Assembly (NCBI RefSeq): GCF_041146795.1
Contig: NC_135184.1
Coordinates: 9,166,967-9,230,966, forward strand
Length of the DNA stretch: 64,000 nucleotides
Direction of reading: 5' to 3'
Source: Maylandia zebra
Taxonomy: Eukaryota; Chordata; Actinopteri; Cichliformes; Cichlidae
Below, piece after piece: positions 14,801 through 28,570 of this stretch. A program made the translations under genes and the position numbers. Every line of letters starts with the position of its first letter. Positions within the stretch are counted from its first letter, which is position 1. The notes beneath the pieces are model-generated. The model worked only from the letters and a program-made list of their open reading frames with translations, did no database searches and was not told where the DNA came from.

Positions 14801-17247
14801 TGGTCCGCAGGTGCGCATTCGCTGTCAAAATAAAAAACACGTACAAGGGTTAGGGTTAAATTTAAAAACTGTACTTTTGAGTTAAAATATATATTTATAA
14901 TTTTAATAAATGACAAATTAAGAAGGCATGAACATTTTTTTGTATCGAAAAAATATCGAACCGTGACACCAAAGTATCGAACCGAACCGAACCGTGAATT
15001 TTGTGTATCGTTGCACCCCTAATATATATATATATATATCGTGATATATTATTTTCTTCTGTATAACGTATTTTCCACACTATAAGGCACACTTAAAATC
15101 CTTTAATTTTCTCAAAAATCGAGAGTGTGCCTTATGTATGAATTCTGGTTGTGCTTACTGACCTCGAACCGATTTTGACGTGCAGAAATCTGTTAAAAAA
15201 TGTTTTAGTACAACTTTGGTAAGCCGCACTTCTTGATGGATTGTCAGAGCATTACGGCTGCCGTAGTGAGGAGCTTCGCGGAGTAATCTGGGTCCAAAAC
15301 TCCTCTTCAGGTCCCAAAGTCAAACGAACACTGAGAGTTAAAAACAGTCTAAATTCTTTCATCTTTAATAAAATCATCAGCGTTGCTGCTTTACCAGGTG
15401 TAACAATTAAGTTTAACATCCAGGCATCCATGAAAACAGAATTTATTACATTTAACAGAATTAGAAGTTAACAGGAAGTTAGCTCGCTAGTTTCCAGCTA
15501 AACATGACATACCATGTTCTGACTGAGAGATTTTTGAAACTAATTAAAATGTACAGCTCTGCTACCATTTCCAACATAAATGAAGACAGAAAACTAAACA
15601 GCAGTGGCGTTTGCAGGGTTACTGAAGTTGGACTACCTGGTATATAATGATGTGCTACGTGATTGCTAGCAACACAGCTATGTTAGCATAACATTAGCAC
15701 AGTGAAGCTGGAGGATGAACGCCAACTTTTTTTCCACTCGATAAAAGTTAACGTGAGGGATTCTGGTGGTCAGGGACAAATGCAATCGCATAGCAGGATG
15801 CTATACATGGGCCAAGCTTCAGTAAGGAGAACAACTGAGATTATTCATCCACAATACAAGGTTAGTTATTAATATACTGCAACAACATGGGAACAGAACA
15901 GCTGCGAGAGAATTCAACATTAATGAATCAATGTTACGGAAGTGGAGGAAGCGCAGTTTTTGGCTTTCCCCATATTTTAAAAGTGCTTCATCTCTTTGCT
16001 ATGACTGTCGCCCGGCATAATTTGCAGATGATAATGGTTGTAGCCGCTGCGATGCTTTCGACCAAAACAGGCACAGCTTGACGACATCATCAACATGCGC
16101 TATGGCGATAGAGCGGTATAGTCAAAATCTCTATCGTTGGCCAAATTTTTATTGTTTCTATCGCCCACCCCTAACAGTTTGATAAATAGAGTGAAATAAA
16201 AGGGAGTCTTAACTTTCTTAATGACTAAGATAAACCCTTTACCCCAATGTTGTCACCTTTGTCTTCCATGTTACCCCTTTAAGAAACAAGAGATCGGTCT
16301 TTACTGTCTGTCTTAGAATAAACCCCGAACAAAGAATGCATCTGATGATATACTAAAACCAACAAAGTCAAACATTATTAGGCCATCATCATTTATTTCT
16401 AATTTATGCAATCGGGCTCTATTCCTAGATGAGCAGTCACACTGCTTATCTAAACCACAATGAGTCATGCAAAAATTTGTAACTGTCATGGTGGACTGAT
16501 AATACAACAGACCAAAAAAAAAAAGTTTCTTCTGCTGCAGCTTCATTTAGCAGAGCCTAATTAATAATGAGACTGAGTGCAATCGAATCACAAAATAAAA
16601 CTATGTCAGGCACCAAGGGTGAAGAATTCAGCTGAGGTCAAATCTGACACTCTTGCTTGAGGTATGAAATGAGGCATGGTTATAAAATGAGAAGACAGTG
16701 AAAGAAAAGACTGAACTTGAGAAAAGAGTGAGGTAATATCTGATCTCTACACACCCTGAATACATCAGAGAAAAATCCTGAGCCAATCCACTCGCGGGAG
16801 AAGTCATCAAGGCGTGTAAGACAGGAGAAGGCACTGATGAGGGCTCGGTAGGATGATGGGGAAGACACCTGGAGAACACAGAAAAGGACATGTTTGATGA
16901 GCATGTTGCAGGACCATACCACAACTTTGTTTGGGCTGAAGAGGTTGTCAGAAACAGTTTCTGAAAAAAGCCACTAATCTATAGCTAAGTACAGACTAGA
17001 CTGTACAGGTTATAATTATACTGTTGTCCAAGCTCTACACTGGCTTTACATTGAGTTGTAGAGTGCACACGAGTCCTGTATAGTGTATAACATGTAACAA
17101 TTTTAAACTAAACTAAAAACCAACCTGCAAAGGTGGAGCCATTCCCATCTCACACACTCCTACCCCTCCGATATCATCTCTGTCCTCATTGAGGCGTTCA
17201 GGTCGTGTAGGAAACCCAGCAATGGAGTTGCGTTTATTCCGTTCCAT
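180..17247 (-). CDS. tesk2: Testis-specific kinase 2-like protein kinase, N-terminal half (partial)
   Basis: TESK kinases are dual-specificity kinases related to LIM kinases; known members phosphorylate cofilin and so control actin turnover. Six coding exons join in phase on the minus strand: 17247-17125, 16868-16755, 10305-10184, 6860-6812, 1660-1514 and 262-180, giving residues 1-212. Visible motifs are the start [13 protein letters not shown] (very like the human TESK2 N-terminus as I recall it), the glycine loop [11 protein letters not shown] at 69-79, the ATP-binding lysine in VMALK (K92), the catalytic loop HRDLTSKN (D181) and DFGLAEK (D202). TESK2 fits better than TESK1 because of [14 protein letters not shown] and NCLIK. 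The donor at 179/178 shows the gene goes on past the left edge. The introns hold only the repeats listed separately, with nothing recognised between 1661 and 5980. Identity as a TESK kinase is near certain; TESK2 rather than a paralogue is probable. Confidence 0.93.
958..976. repeat. (TTA)n microsatellite
   Basis: Short run of TTA/ATT units in a tesk2-like intron. Confidence 0.9.
5985..6145. repeat. Dispersed fish repeat fragment
   Basis: The segment reads like a common fish retroposon, with motifs such as AACTTGGGGTTCAGTAG and GGGATCAAACCACCAAC, the second resembling a decayed tRNA-like B-box region. I recognise the pattern but cannot name the family with certainty. Confidence 0.4.
7072..7205 (-). 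repeat. tRNA-derived SINE copy
   Basis: On the minus strand a tRNA-like head (TATAGTGTAATGGTTAACAC) is followed by a degenerate B-box (TTTGATTCC) and the fish SINE body GGGGTTGTATGAGGAAGGG. It shares this body with the copy at 9,085-9,262. It lies in a tesk2-like intron in the same direction as transcription. Confidence 0.6.
7700..7779. repeat. (TG)n microsatellite, about 40 units
   Basis: Uninterrupted TG dinucleotides inside a tesk2-like intron. Such alternating purine-pyrimidine runs can adopt Z-DNA. Confidence 0.97.
9085..9262 (-). repeat. tRNA-derived SINE copy
   Basis: Minus strand: tRNA-like head with A-box-like CAGTAGTTTACATG and B-box AGTTCGATTCT (9207-9197), then GGGGTTGCATCAGAAGAAGG and the far end AGCAGCTGAAAGTAGC. 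This is a typical teleost SINE arrangement. The family name is uncertain. Confidence 0.65.
10113..10137. repeat. (TTTA)n microsatellite
   Basis: Six TTTA units near the exon that encodes the ATP-binding lysine of tesk2-like. Confidence 0.9.
11813..11866. repeat. (AAAT)n microsatellite
   Basis: About 13 uninterrupted AAAT units in a tesk2-like intron. Confidence 0.95.
12290..12740. repeat. Pyrimidine-rich (C/T) low-complexity block
   Basis: About 450 nt on the plus strand are dominated by C and T with CCCC runs; the tesk2 transcript strand is therefore purine-rich. A 172-codon open frame spans it (12,124-12,642) but its Pro/Ser/Leu composition reflects the base bias, not a protein. Confidence 0.7.
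13424..15021. mobile_element. Second hAT-type element inserted in the first
   Basis: Ends TAGGGGTGCAACGATA (left) and the same 16 bases as reverse complement at the right bound 1,598 bp, flanked by ATATATAT on both sides (8 bp, but in an AT run, so weak evidence on its own). It carries a 51-bp-arm hairpin at 13,533-13,656 and no convincing transposase frame. Younger than the element it sits in. Confidence 0.75.
13533..13656. repeat. Internal inverted repeat with 51-bp arms and 22-nt loop
   Basis: Arms 13,533-13,583 and 13,606-13,656 pair with two mismatches around a 22-nt loop. It lies inside the inner hAT element. Confidence 0.9.
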
Positions 17248-17537
17248 GGTGACGTGAATGACGGTGGTACCAGTGAGGGTATTATGGGTGTTTTTCTGTA
17301 ATGTACCCGCATGACAAGTGGACTGGTTGGTTTTCGCGGAGCCGAGGGTTTCACGGCAGAACAGTATTTGCACAGTTTGTGTTGCGGGAGAAAATATATC
17401 ACACACATAGACTTCTGTTTCTGAATCTGAACCCAAGAATTTTCCAAGTAATCCAAATCATCACTGCTTGTAACTGAGAACTTCACCCAAATAAGGATTT
17501 CACATGTTTGACAGAGGTATGTTGTATCCCTGGAGAC
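17248..17537 (-). other. tesk2: 5'-UTR part of the tesk2-like start-codon exon
   Basis: On the minus strand a strong acceptor (long pyrimidine run, then CTACAG) ends at 17538, so the exon holding the start codon probably begins at 17537 and carries about 290 nt of 5'-UTR. Several upstream ATGs with short frames lie in it. Seen directly: the acceptor and the ATG at 17247. Inferred: that the segment is untranslated. Confidence 0.6.
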
Positions 17538-20500
17538 CTGTAGAAAGAAAGAAAGAAGAAATTTAATGAGTAAGCTTCATGACAGACTTTTTTTTTCTAT
17601 GCTGCTGATTGAAGTAGCCATTGTAGCCAATGAGAGGTATAAGCAAATGCAAATTAAGGCTTTAACATTTATTCCCACTTTAAGTGAAACATAAAATGAA
17701 CAGTAAGAAAAATTTTAAGTGTTTGAATGAGTTTAAGCAAAGTGTCCAAATGACAAAAATATTGTTTTCATAAAAAATATCTACTTATCTCCAGGTATCA
17801 GTCTACATTCTGATCATTTTTGCTGTTAAACTTCCGTCTTTGGATTTCCAGTGACTCACAAGCATGTTATCAAGCATGGTTTACTTCATCACTATTTTCA
17901 GGTGCCGAGACTTGGTGGCCCATAAATCCTCCATCTCAAGTCATCAGGCCTATTTAACAAAGATTTTTGTATATTTAAAATGGTCCTTTTGACATGATCT
18001 ATCTATCTAACTATAAAGCAAGACCTTTTTGATGCAGTCATGTCACAAAAACAAAATGTCTAGAGAATGTCTGAGACTAAAAGACACATTTAAGACCTAT
18101 GCAAACTGAATTTAAGTCAATTCAGTACTTTTACTACAACTTTTTGGTATTGAATGTGCCCATTTTATGGCTCCTTATTGACCAGCAGTCTTACACATAG
18201 TCCTAAACAATAAAGAAGGAGCAAGTTACAATTTCATGTTATTCTAAAGATATTTAAAAGCAAATGCAACTTTGGACTGGGTCCTGTCTCAGGAGGGACG
18301 AGACAAGCCAATATTACTCAACAGGCTCAAATGAAATGGCTGTAATAGGGGCCCATTGTCCAATTATGGGAGATTAGCCAAGGAATAGCTCAGGTCTTGG
18401 ACCTTTCTGCCATCCAAAACAAAGTCAGCAGGGTACAAAGGGGAACAGGAAAGCACGTCTGCGGCTAAAGGTCTTTAAATGCCTGTAAACAATGTGGCTT
18501 TCATATCTTAAGAATACGTCAAGCTAGAGGAAGATTTCTTTAGCTGATAAAAACATGTTGAGCCACTCTATAAATCTTTCCCTATAAATGCTGAAGAGTA
18601 CACAAAAAAATGCCTTCCTTCACCTAAGGTCATAAGCAGAAAATTTCCACTCACTGTACATTTCCACTGAAGACATATTTCAGATCCTATGTCTCAACAG
18701 TAAGTGAAAAATTGACCTGACGACTGAGCATCTTATGTGTGCTGAATAGAACATACACCTTTAAATAAGAACAGAGTTCAGTGAGAAATAATAACTTTCA
18801 CGCAGTAAATTGCTTGTGACCTGTTAATGTTAATGTAATAATGAAAGAAGCATCCAATTATAAACTGTTTGCCAGCTGAATTTAAAGCTGGAGTTTGTTC
18901 CATTTATCCATGGAAGTCAGAAATTAAAATGATTTTTTTGAGTTTGATTTTATGGATTGAATGTGTTCAGGTCAATAAAAATATTTCACAACCTCAAGTT
19001 TTGCCACTAGGGATTTTCTGCTTGCATATTTAAAGATGTCTGCATCTACATGACAATACAAAAAAATGATGTCAGGTGCAACAGGTAGCAATAATTCTAA
19101 CTGTATATAAATGTTGGCCAATCATAAGGCTACAAACAATAACACGGGGCACAGTCTGACACAGGCGTAAACTTTTGATGTCGCAAAACAAAACTATTGT
19201 TTCCCTTGTCCACACAGAAAGGTACCGGATGACGATGTTGCACTTTCATTTTTCAATGTTCAATGTTTTATTGCTACAATGGCAATAAAGATTCTGATTT
19301 CTGACTTGACATCTACTTTGCATATTGTTGACCATCACATTGATAGGCTGAGATAGTAGGTAGGTGTATCAGGGCCTAGTTCTCTTCAGATGTGTCTGAA
19401 TGACTCTTTTTTTGTGGCTGCTTCTAAGTACACGTCATGCTCCACTTCTCTTGCCTACAAGTTCTTTATTGTTTCTGTTATACCTGTTGGCTCTTCTGCA
19501 CATTTTTAAGCACATTTAGGAACATTTTTATAACTACTACCCAGCAAGTATGTCGCTGAAAGTAAGATTTTGTTGCACTGGCTCCCTGTTAACTTCAAAG
19601 TCCATTTCAGATTCTGGTATCAACTCTGCATTGACAAGCACCAGGGGATATCAGAGAACGTTAACATCAATATATCCCCATCAGGTGTCTGAGGTCGTGT
19701 GATCAGGGCCTGCTGACTGTGCATCAAACAAAGTAGACAGAGCTTTTGCAACAATTGCAGACTCTGGAACTCTCTCCGCCTGAGCCTGAGCTCTGTGGAC
19801 TCATGATCTCATAAAAAAAAAAGAAAGAAAAAAAGCTCAAAATATGAAAAAAGGCTCTGAACTAGTGAATGAACAAAAAGTGGACATCTAATGATGTCAC
19901 TTTGGGTTTCAGGAAATTGTAAGGGGTATTTTTAACAACGCCTTCATCCTTATTCTTATCCACTTTTGCTATTTTAGAAACGCTTGCATAATGTTGCGCC
20001 AATGTGGAAATTTGACTTCAACTTCTTCCCTGATGTAAGAACAGAAAGTAAACAAAGACTATGTGTTGTGGTTAAACGATTCCTTTAAGTATGGGTTCCA
20101 ACAATGAGCTCATACGTAGAAGTCGGACTTCACATTATCGCTAATACTATAAATACTGTCATTATGTACTCTGGCCTTTCTGTGTTTGAGAGGAATAATG
20201 ACAAAAGCTTAAAACAGGTGCAGTGTTTTAAATGAATATACTAAAGAGGCCCATTAAACCAAAGCAGAAATTCAAAAGTCAATGTTGGGCCCAGATGAGG
20301 TTTCATAAGATCCTAAAAACAGCAGTGACACTAGACTCTTAAGAGAGTTGCTGTACTCCTACTGGACAATTTCTGAGATCATTCTCTGTCCCAGCCACAT
20401 CCTTAAAAGGCTTTTCATCCTCCTCTTTCTGTTTTTTTTCCCCCTAACAGCGACACCTCATTTTATGCCTTGCAGAAACAGTACAGCAGGAATAAAAGTG

Positions 20501-22050
20501 GCTGTGCCAAGAAAAATGCAAGCCACAAGTACCAGGCCCAAGCGTTCCTATCTAATTTCAGTGGGGTTTCCATCCAAGACCAAGAACACAGATACATCAC
20601 ATCTATTCTGTATCTGAGTAGACAAGAATAGGTCAGCAAGTAGAACATAAATTCTCCCTATATTCATAACCGAGAAGCAACAAAGAAGAGCTTCTGCATT
20701 CACACACCCACATTAATGGTCAAAGCTGCCCTAACTGACTAAATAAAAACTTCCCATTCTCACAAACACTTCAGACATACACATGATACTTGAAAAAGCC
20801 TGATCTTTAGTGGGTGGTTAAAAAAGGATTTTCAGTCAGAATGATTATTTTATAGGCAAAAGATGATGACAACCATAGTAATAATTTAAACACCTACTCA
20901 TTAGGTAAAAATGAAACGCACATCATTCATAGTCACTTCCTGGCAATAAAAAAGAATTCAATTATGGGGGAAACAACCACAGCTGCATACTACAACATGA
21001 CTTAGTCCAATTAAAAAAATAGGATCATACTACAGAAAGTTGTAATTTTGAGCAATACGATAACCCTCTATCACACTGGAAATGATAAAAAGAAAATGTA
21101 GGCAAACCAACAGAGTTCATAACTATATTTGTTTCCAAACTATACCCTGTTGCCTACATATCCAAAAGGCGTGCACTTAAAAAACACCACACTAAAGGAA
21201 AAGGGTGGAAATTTCAAAGGCAGAATTTTTCTTGGGGTCTGTAAAATGTGGCTTGTTGCTACTCTGAAACAGATGGGGCATCACCAAAGCAGCCTCAGGC
21301 CAAATGTTTTAACAGTAGTTTGGGGGCCTGAACACCATGCCACTGTGTCTCAGTGGATCAGAGACTAATAGAAAATGTCAGCAATAAATAAAAAGAAAAA
21401 AGTACTTAAGTGATGCTCTAATGACAGGTTTGTAGCTAGGGTTAGTGTCTCTGAGGAGCAAGAGGAATTAAATGGGCGTGAGTGAACGTGTAAGAGTCTG
21501 CATACACAGCTCAGCAATAAGCACAGACCTGTTTTCACTACATTCAAACACAATGTAGAAGTTATGATAGTCTCTAATGATAATTTCTGTAAACAATTTT
21601 CAGCATTTCAGTAATCTGATAGGCCCTTTGTTTGGTGAGTTATAGATACCAACTAACTGTAAAAAGCCATGCAAAAATGTAAACAAGATCAATTTTAACA
21701 AAAGAGAATAGCATCACATCTGACCACAATCTATTACAGAATACCATACCAATGCATACCTCTCATTCTTCAGAGTTTTGAAATAATGGAACAAACCGAG
21801 GGGACAGGCACTGTGGAGTGAAGGGGAAAAACCTACTTTATATACGTGAGAGCCATAAACAGCACGAGTGAAGGGGGAAAAGCATGATTCGTATCTTGTA
21901 AAGTATAAATAATATGCTAAATAATGAACTTCTCGATCAGCATTTCTTCTGTTATTTTAAGTGTTTTTTTGGCCGCGACATAAATGTAAACAAACCACAG
22001 AAGAAACAGTCAGCATTGGCGTGTGTTCCCCTCGAGTTCAGCTGACTCAC
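17538..22050. other. First intron of tesk2-like gene, with no gene seen
   Basis: AT-rich, with scattered short frames and no coding motifs apart from a decayed LINE piece at about 19,560-19,810. The segment near 19,238-19,310 ends in a CAATAAAGATTCTGAT-type tail, as seen on fish retroposons. Confidence 0.5.
19560..19810 (+). mobile_element. LINE reverse-transcriptase C-terminal remnant (L2/Rex1-like)
   Basis: Plus-strand frames give LHWLPVNFKVHFRF followed by a decayed stretch ending RLWNSLRLSLSS, matching the conserved C-terminal part of L2/Rex1-type LINE proteins (LHWLPV..., LWNSLP). It holds stops and is dead. Confidence 0.6.
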
Positions 22051-22380
22051 CTGTTTTTATTTCATAGAGGTGTTTGCAGTAACAGTGCAAACTCGTTTTC
22101 GTGTCTTTTACCAGGTGCCATTTGAAGAAAACGTCCAATTAACGCCAAAACAGCAGGGTTGGGACCGAGGCTAGCTTCGTGACTAGCGGACGGGCTAGTT
22201 TGTCAACAAAACTGGAGCTGAGCAGAGAGCTAACAGACATTAGCCCCTGGATCCTGCAAACACACACAAACAAGAAGTTTCTCGTCGCGACGATTGAAAA
22301 GTCCAAATTCCCAAAGGCTCAAGTGTCACAATCAATTCAGAGACTGCTTATGTTGTCCTTGTATCCACAAATGACCAAAT
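22051..22380 (-). other. tesk2: Probable non-coding first exon of the tesk2-like gene
   Basis: A good minus-strand donor (CAG|GTGAGT) lies at 22051/22050, below a CpG-richer block, and would pair with the acceptor at 17538 across a 4.5-kb intron. The upper limit is a guess, because the transcription start cannot be read from the sequence. Long frames here on the plus strand look like chance. Confidence 0.4.
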
Positions 22381-22530
22381 GACCGTGTTTTTGTACCGCC
22401 CGGGATAATATTTCAGTCGATTGTTGGTGTTTGACAGCTCCGTCGTCTTTCGTCTCTCATCCAAGTAACTCCCACTGGCCCCGCCCACATTCGACTGGCG
22501 CGTCTACAAGCCAATGAGCACGCGGAAATT
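22381..22530 (-). promoter_or_regulatory. Candidate TATA-less promoter of the tesk2-like gene
   Basis: CpG-rich block with a GC box (CCCCGCCCA near 22479-22487, GGGCGGGG on the minus strand) and a CCAAT motif near 22511. There is no TATA box at a useful distance. It lies just upstream of the probable first exon and about 1.8 kb from the zinc-finger start codon on the other strand. Confidence 0.4.
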
Positions 22531-23268
22531 TGCGCGAGCGTTAGTTAAAATGAGAGAAATATACCTACCGGTATGTACCATCATATACAATTTTAAAAAA
22601 ATAAGTGGAACCCTCAGCAATGTCTTGGTAAGTTCATTGCCTATGTTTCATAACAACGACTTCACCCTTATTCATTTATATTTCAAAGTATTTTTGTACT
22701 TGTACTTTGAATTGCCCAATAGCTTGTATTAGTTTGTTTTTTAAAGTTTTTGTTGACAACTCCAGCAACCCCACTGCTTTTGTTAAATCCATCCCATTTA
22801 CATGTGACATTTTATTGGTTTATTACCCAATAAAACGATTTCATTCAGTGATACGTTAAGACTTCTGATCTATTTTGTGTGGTCACGTATTGCCTGGTAA
22901 AATAATCACAAACTTGAGCACCATATATTTAATAAGTCTTATTTATAATGACTTTTTCTGCTCGCAAGGTGCTTTAACTCCAGCTTTTATGTACTCTCGT
23001 GGAAAAACAGCCTCATCTAATGGAGAAAATCAGTCAGCACAAGCCAGCTCACAAAAATCAAGAAACAAGCGGCACACCTGAATTTGTTCTAGATGACATT
23101 TTCCAATAACTTTCAAAGAAAAGGTCTGTAGTTATTTGCGCACGATAGTAAAGTTTGAACATATCTCAGCCACTCCTGCGTGTCCTGATACTGTCAGAGT
23201 AACAAACAGAATCTGAACCGCATAATACTCTGACTACTAACATGGGTGAGTGAGGCCCGCAAAGCGGC

Positions 23269-23337
<69 letters not shown>
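23269..23337. repeat. (TA)n microsatellite, about 34 units
   Basis: Uninterrupted TA run. The long Tyr-Ile frames seen across it on both strands are repeat artefacts. It abuts the 3' side of the Gypsy fragment. Confidence 0.97.
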
Positions 23338-23339
<2 letters not shown>

Positions 23340-23340
23340 T

Positions 23341-23570
23341 CCTAAAATCAGTACAAAAACGAGGAGAACCATCGGACTTTGGTGTCAGCATACATGGAGA
23401 GCTCCAAGAGCTATGGCTAGGTATCGCCAAACCTTGAGTGGGGGGCACCGGTATGCGTGTCGCTTAATAGGGCACGCATTACCCACGTCAATGTCGTGCT
23501 TTAACACTGGGGTTCTAGATGGTACATCCCCAAACAGACTAGGGTGCGCTTGAATCAGGTTTTTCACGTC
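23341..23570 (-). pseudogene. Ty3/Gypsy LTR-retrotransposon reverse-transcriptase fragment
   Basis: Two overlapping minus-strand frames give the start of a Gypsy-type polymerase region, with ACPIKRHAYRCPPLK and then QGLAIPSHSSWSSPCMLTPK and SDGSPRFCTDFRRI. These match the conserved N-terminal reverse-transcriptase motifs of fish Gypsy elements. A frame change lies between the parts, and the fragment stops at the TA repeat, well before the catalytic aspartates. It is a dead relic. Confidence 0.85.
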
Positions 23571-23606
23571 ATCTTTCTCATCATGGGGAAGATAGGAGAG
23601 GTACGT

Positions 23607-23736
23607 GATCTAAAAGCCACTTAGATATTTCTAGCTTTTCTCCTAAATCTACTGAATAAAACTGCGTTTGTGTGAGAGCCTCTTTGTGAGTCCTTTGATG
23701 AGTGCGAAGGTTACTTCATATTGACAAAGCACTTGC
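23607..23736 (-). pseudogene. Inverted, broken copy of the zinc-finger gene's 3' end
   Basis: The minus strand matches 27,368-27,497 (end of the second zinc finger, stop codon region and start of the 3'-UTR) over 130 bp with about ten differences by hand alignment. A one-base insertion just after KCF shifts the frame and brings a stop. Directly downstream on the same strand is the Gypsy fragment. It is either a duplicated piece of this gene or part of a related zinc-finger gene. Confidence 0.88.
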
Positions 23737-24089
23737 TTTGCTTTGACAATATGTTCACATGTTCAACGTTTGTTATTATACTTTTTTCTAATAATAATAA
23801 TTGCGTGAAATACTCATAGTTAAGACCCAACCTGGACTCTAGCTGACCTCAGTTATTCGAGAATAGATAACAAATGTTGTATTATAATGTAATCTAATAT
23901 TTGGAAAAAAAAACAAAAACAATAAATATAATGATTATTTCCAACCGGTATTTATTACAGACAGCCTATAAAATTACAAAACTGCTATTGTTTGTTTATA
24001 TAGTTCATTTAAACGACCAAACACTGCCACACTTCATTATAATTATATTGCTGGTGAGAAAGTTTGACCCATCAGGGGCACCGTAAACT

Positions 24090-24284
24090 CTCAGCATCAC
24101 GTGAGCACTCGAGTTTCCTGTTGCTATTGTATTACACTTCCATATTTTTCACCTCAAAGAGCGTCTGTGATGTAAACTACCGCGGCGAGTTCGCTCCTTC
24201 TGTGTGATCTGTCCCCACGCACCGAGTCCGTTTAACATCCTGCCTCGTCCTCACAGTCAAGGAGAACTGCTGATCGCGGGGAAA
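24090..24284 (+). promoter_or_regulatory. Candidate promoter and 5'-UTR of the zinc-finger gene
   Basis: Contains an E-box CACGTG (24,098-24,103) and a short CpG-richer stretch (CCGCGGCGAG) directly before the start codon. No TATA box in a convincing place. The transcription start is not readable. Confidence 0.35.
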
Positions 24285-27447
<3,163 letters not shown>

Positions 27448-27584
27448 TTCAGTAGATTTTGAAGAAAAGCTAGAAATATCTAAGTGGCTTTTAGATCTAG
27501 ATTTATTAACAAATTCTGTTTGTTTTTTGATATTTCTGGAAAAATAATGTAGCAGACTGATTTAACTGTGCCCTCTTTTTGTGA

Positions 27585-27590
27585 AATAAA
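27585..27590 (+). terminator. Polyadenylation signal AATAAA of the zinc-finger gene
   Basis: Canonical hexamer 138 nt after the stop codon, followed by a T-rich stretch (AAAAATTTTGACACAGTGTG). This gives a short 3'-UTR. Confidence 0.7.
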
Positions 27591-27599
27591 CAAAAATTT

Positions 27600-28285
27600 T
27601 GACACAGTGTGGCTTTTAAGAACTAAAACAGGAACATATGAACTGCCAGAAAAGAGGTTTTTAAACACACATATGACAAACTAGGAACATATGACCTCTA
27701 AGACATTCAGTTTAAGCTAGACAGGAAAAATCCAGCATCTAATCGCTTAGTTTTCCTCGCCCTGATGGAAAGATGGTGAGGAAAAGTCACAAGACATTTG
27801 ATAAATTAGTTCACCACAGAGCACTAAGGATGTAAAAAAAAAAAGGACAAAGAATTTGTTGGTCACCACACGACAGCCTAAATTGTGTTTGTGATGCTGC
27901 CTAAGCAAAAAATTAAGATAAACTAAGATTTCAATGTTCTGTTTGTAGAGGAAAAAAACATGTTGTTCAGCCTTGCACTGCAGCTTAGATGTTCATGGGT
28001 CAGTCGAGTTAAAATTTTCCCATTCTGAAGAATCTTTAACTTCCAAAACATTCAGGTACTTCCTCCAAAGTTTTTCCACAGGATCCAGAGCCAGTCATGG
28101 TAGGAGATGTAGACTTTGTAGCCCTAGGCTTAAGCCCTTCCCCGTACACACTTTGCTTGTTCACTTGGAGGGTCAGAAACATTCAGTGTTGTTCTAAACC
28201 TAGCATTAAATAACGCCATTTAATGTAACATCAGCCTTAATTCAGTTTTATCAACTCCATTCCTTACAGTAAAACATTTTTGTCT
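27600..28285. other. Intergenic stretch, nothing recognised
   Basis: AT-rich sequence after the zinc-finger gene with only short frames and no motif I recognise. Confidence 0.5.
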
Positions 28286-28289
28286 GGTA

Positions 28290-28470
28290 TGTGGAGGGAC
28301 AGGTACTTTCAGCTGCTCACTTATTTCCCAAGGGGTCATCACAGTGCATGTTTGAACTGGCACCAAGTTTACAACTGCCATCCCAACAAAAGACTCCCTG
28401 GCACAAAGAGTACGCGAGCTTGTAATTCTCAGAGGCTGGGTTTGTGTGTCCTCTTGGGCTCAAAACAAAT
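28290..28470. repeat. Dispersed SINE-like fragment
   Basis: Shares GGTACTTTCAGCTGCTCACT and the following ATTT..AGGGGTCA pattern with the SINE end at 9,085-9,140. The remainder is too decayed to classify. Confidence 0.45.
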
Positions 28471-28570
28471 GTAAGAGAATTTAACATATACCACAAATTT
28501 TATATATCCTTAGGAACAAACTCCACATGCTTACAGATATGATTTCTATATTCTTTTTTTAAAAGCCTTA

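Larger units (their letters stand above)
13345..16173. mobile_element. Non-autonomous hAT-type DNA transposon (outer element of a nest)
   Basis: Terminal inverted repeats TAGGGCTGGGCAATA (left) and TAGGGGTGGGCGATA (right, as reverse complement) bound 2,829 bp. They are flanked by near-identical 8-bp direct repeats, ATAGTTTG at 13,337-13,344 and ACAGTTTG at 16,174-16,181. An 8-bp target duplication plus these ends is the hAT superfamily signature. No intact transposase frame is visible. Another element is inserted at 13,424-15,021. Lies in a tesk2-like intron. Confidence 0.8.
22531..24090. other. Spacer between the two divergent genes
   Basis: Between the tesk2-like promoter and the zinc-finger promoter. 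It contains the TA microsatellite, the Gypsy fragment and the inverted zinc-finger fragment listed below. The rest is AT-rich and shows no gene. Confidence 0.6.

Noticed and set aside
23194-23448. Poly(Tyr-Ile) proteins on both strands
   Set aside because: They are translations of the TA microsatellite; only the part beyond the repeat (Gypsy reverse transcriptase) is meaningful.
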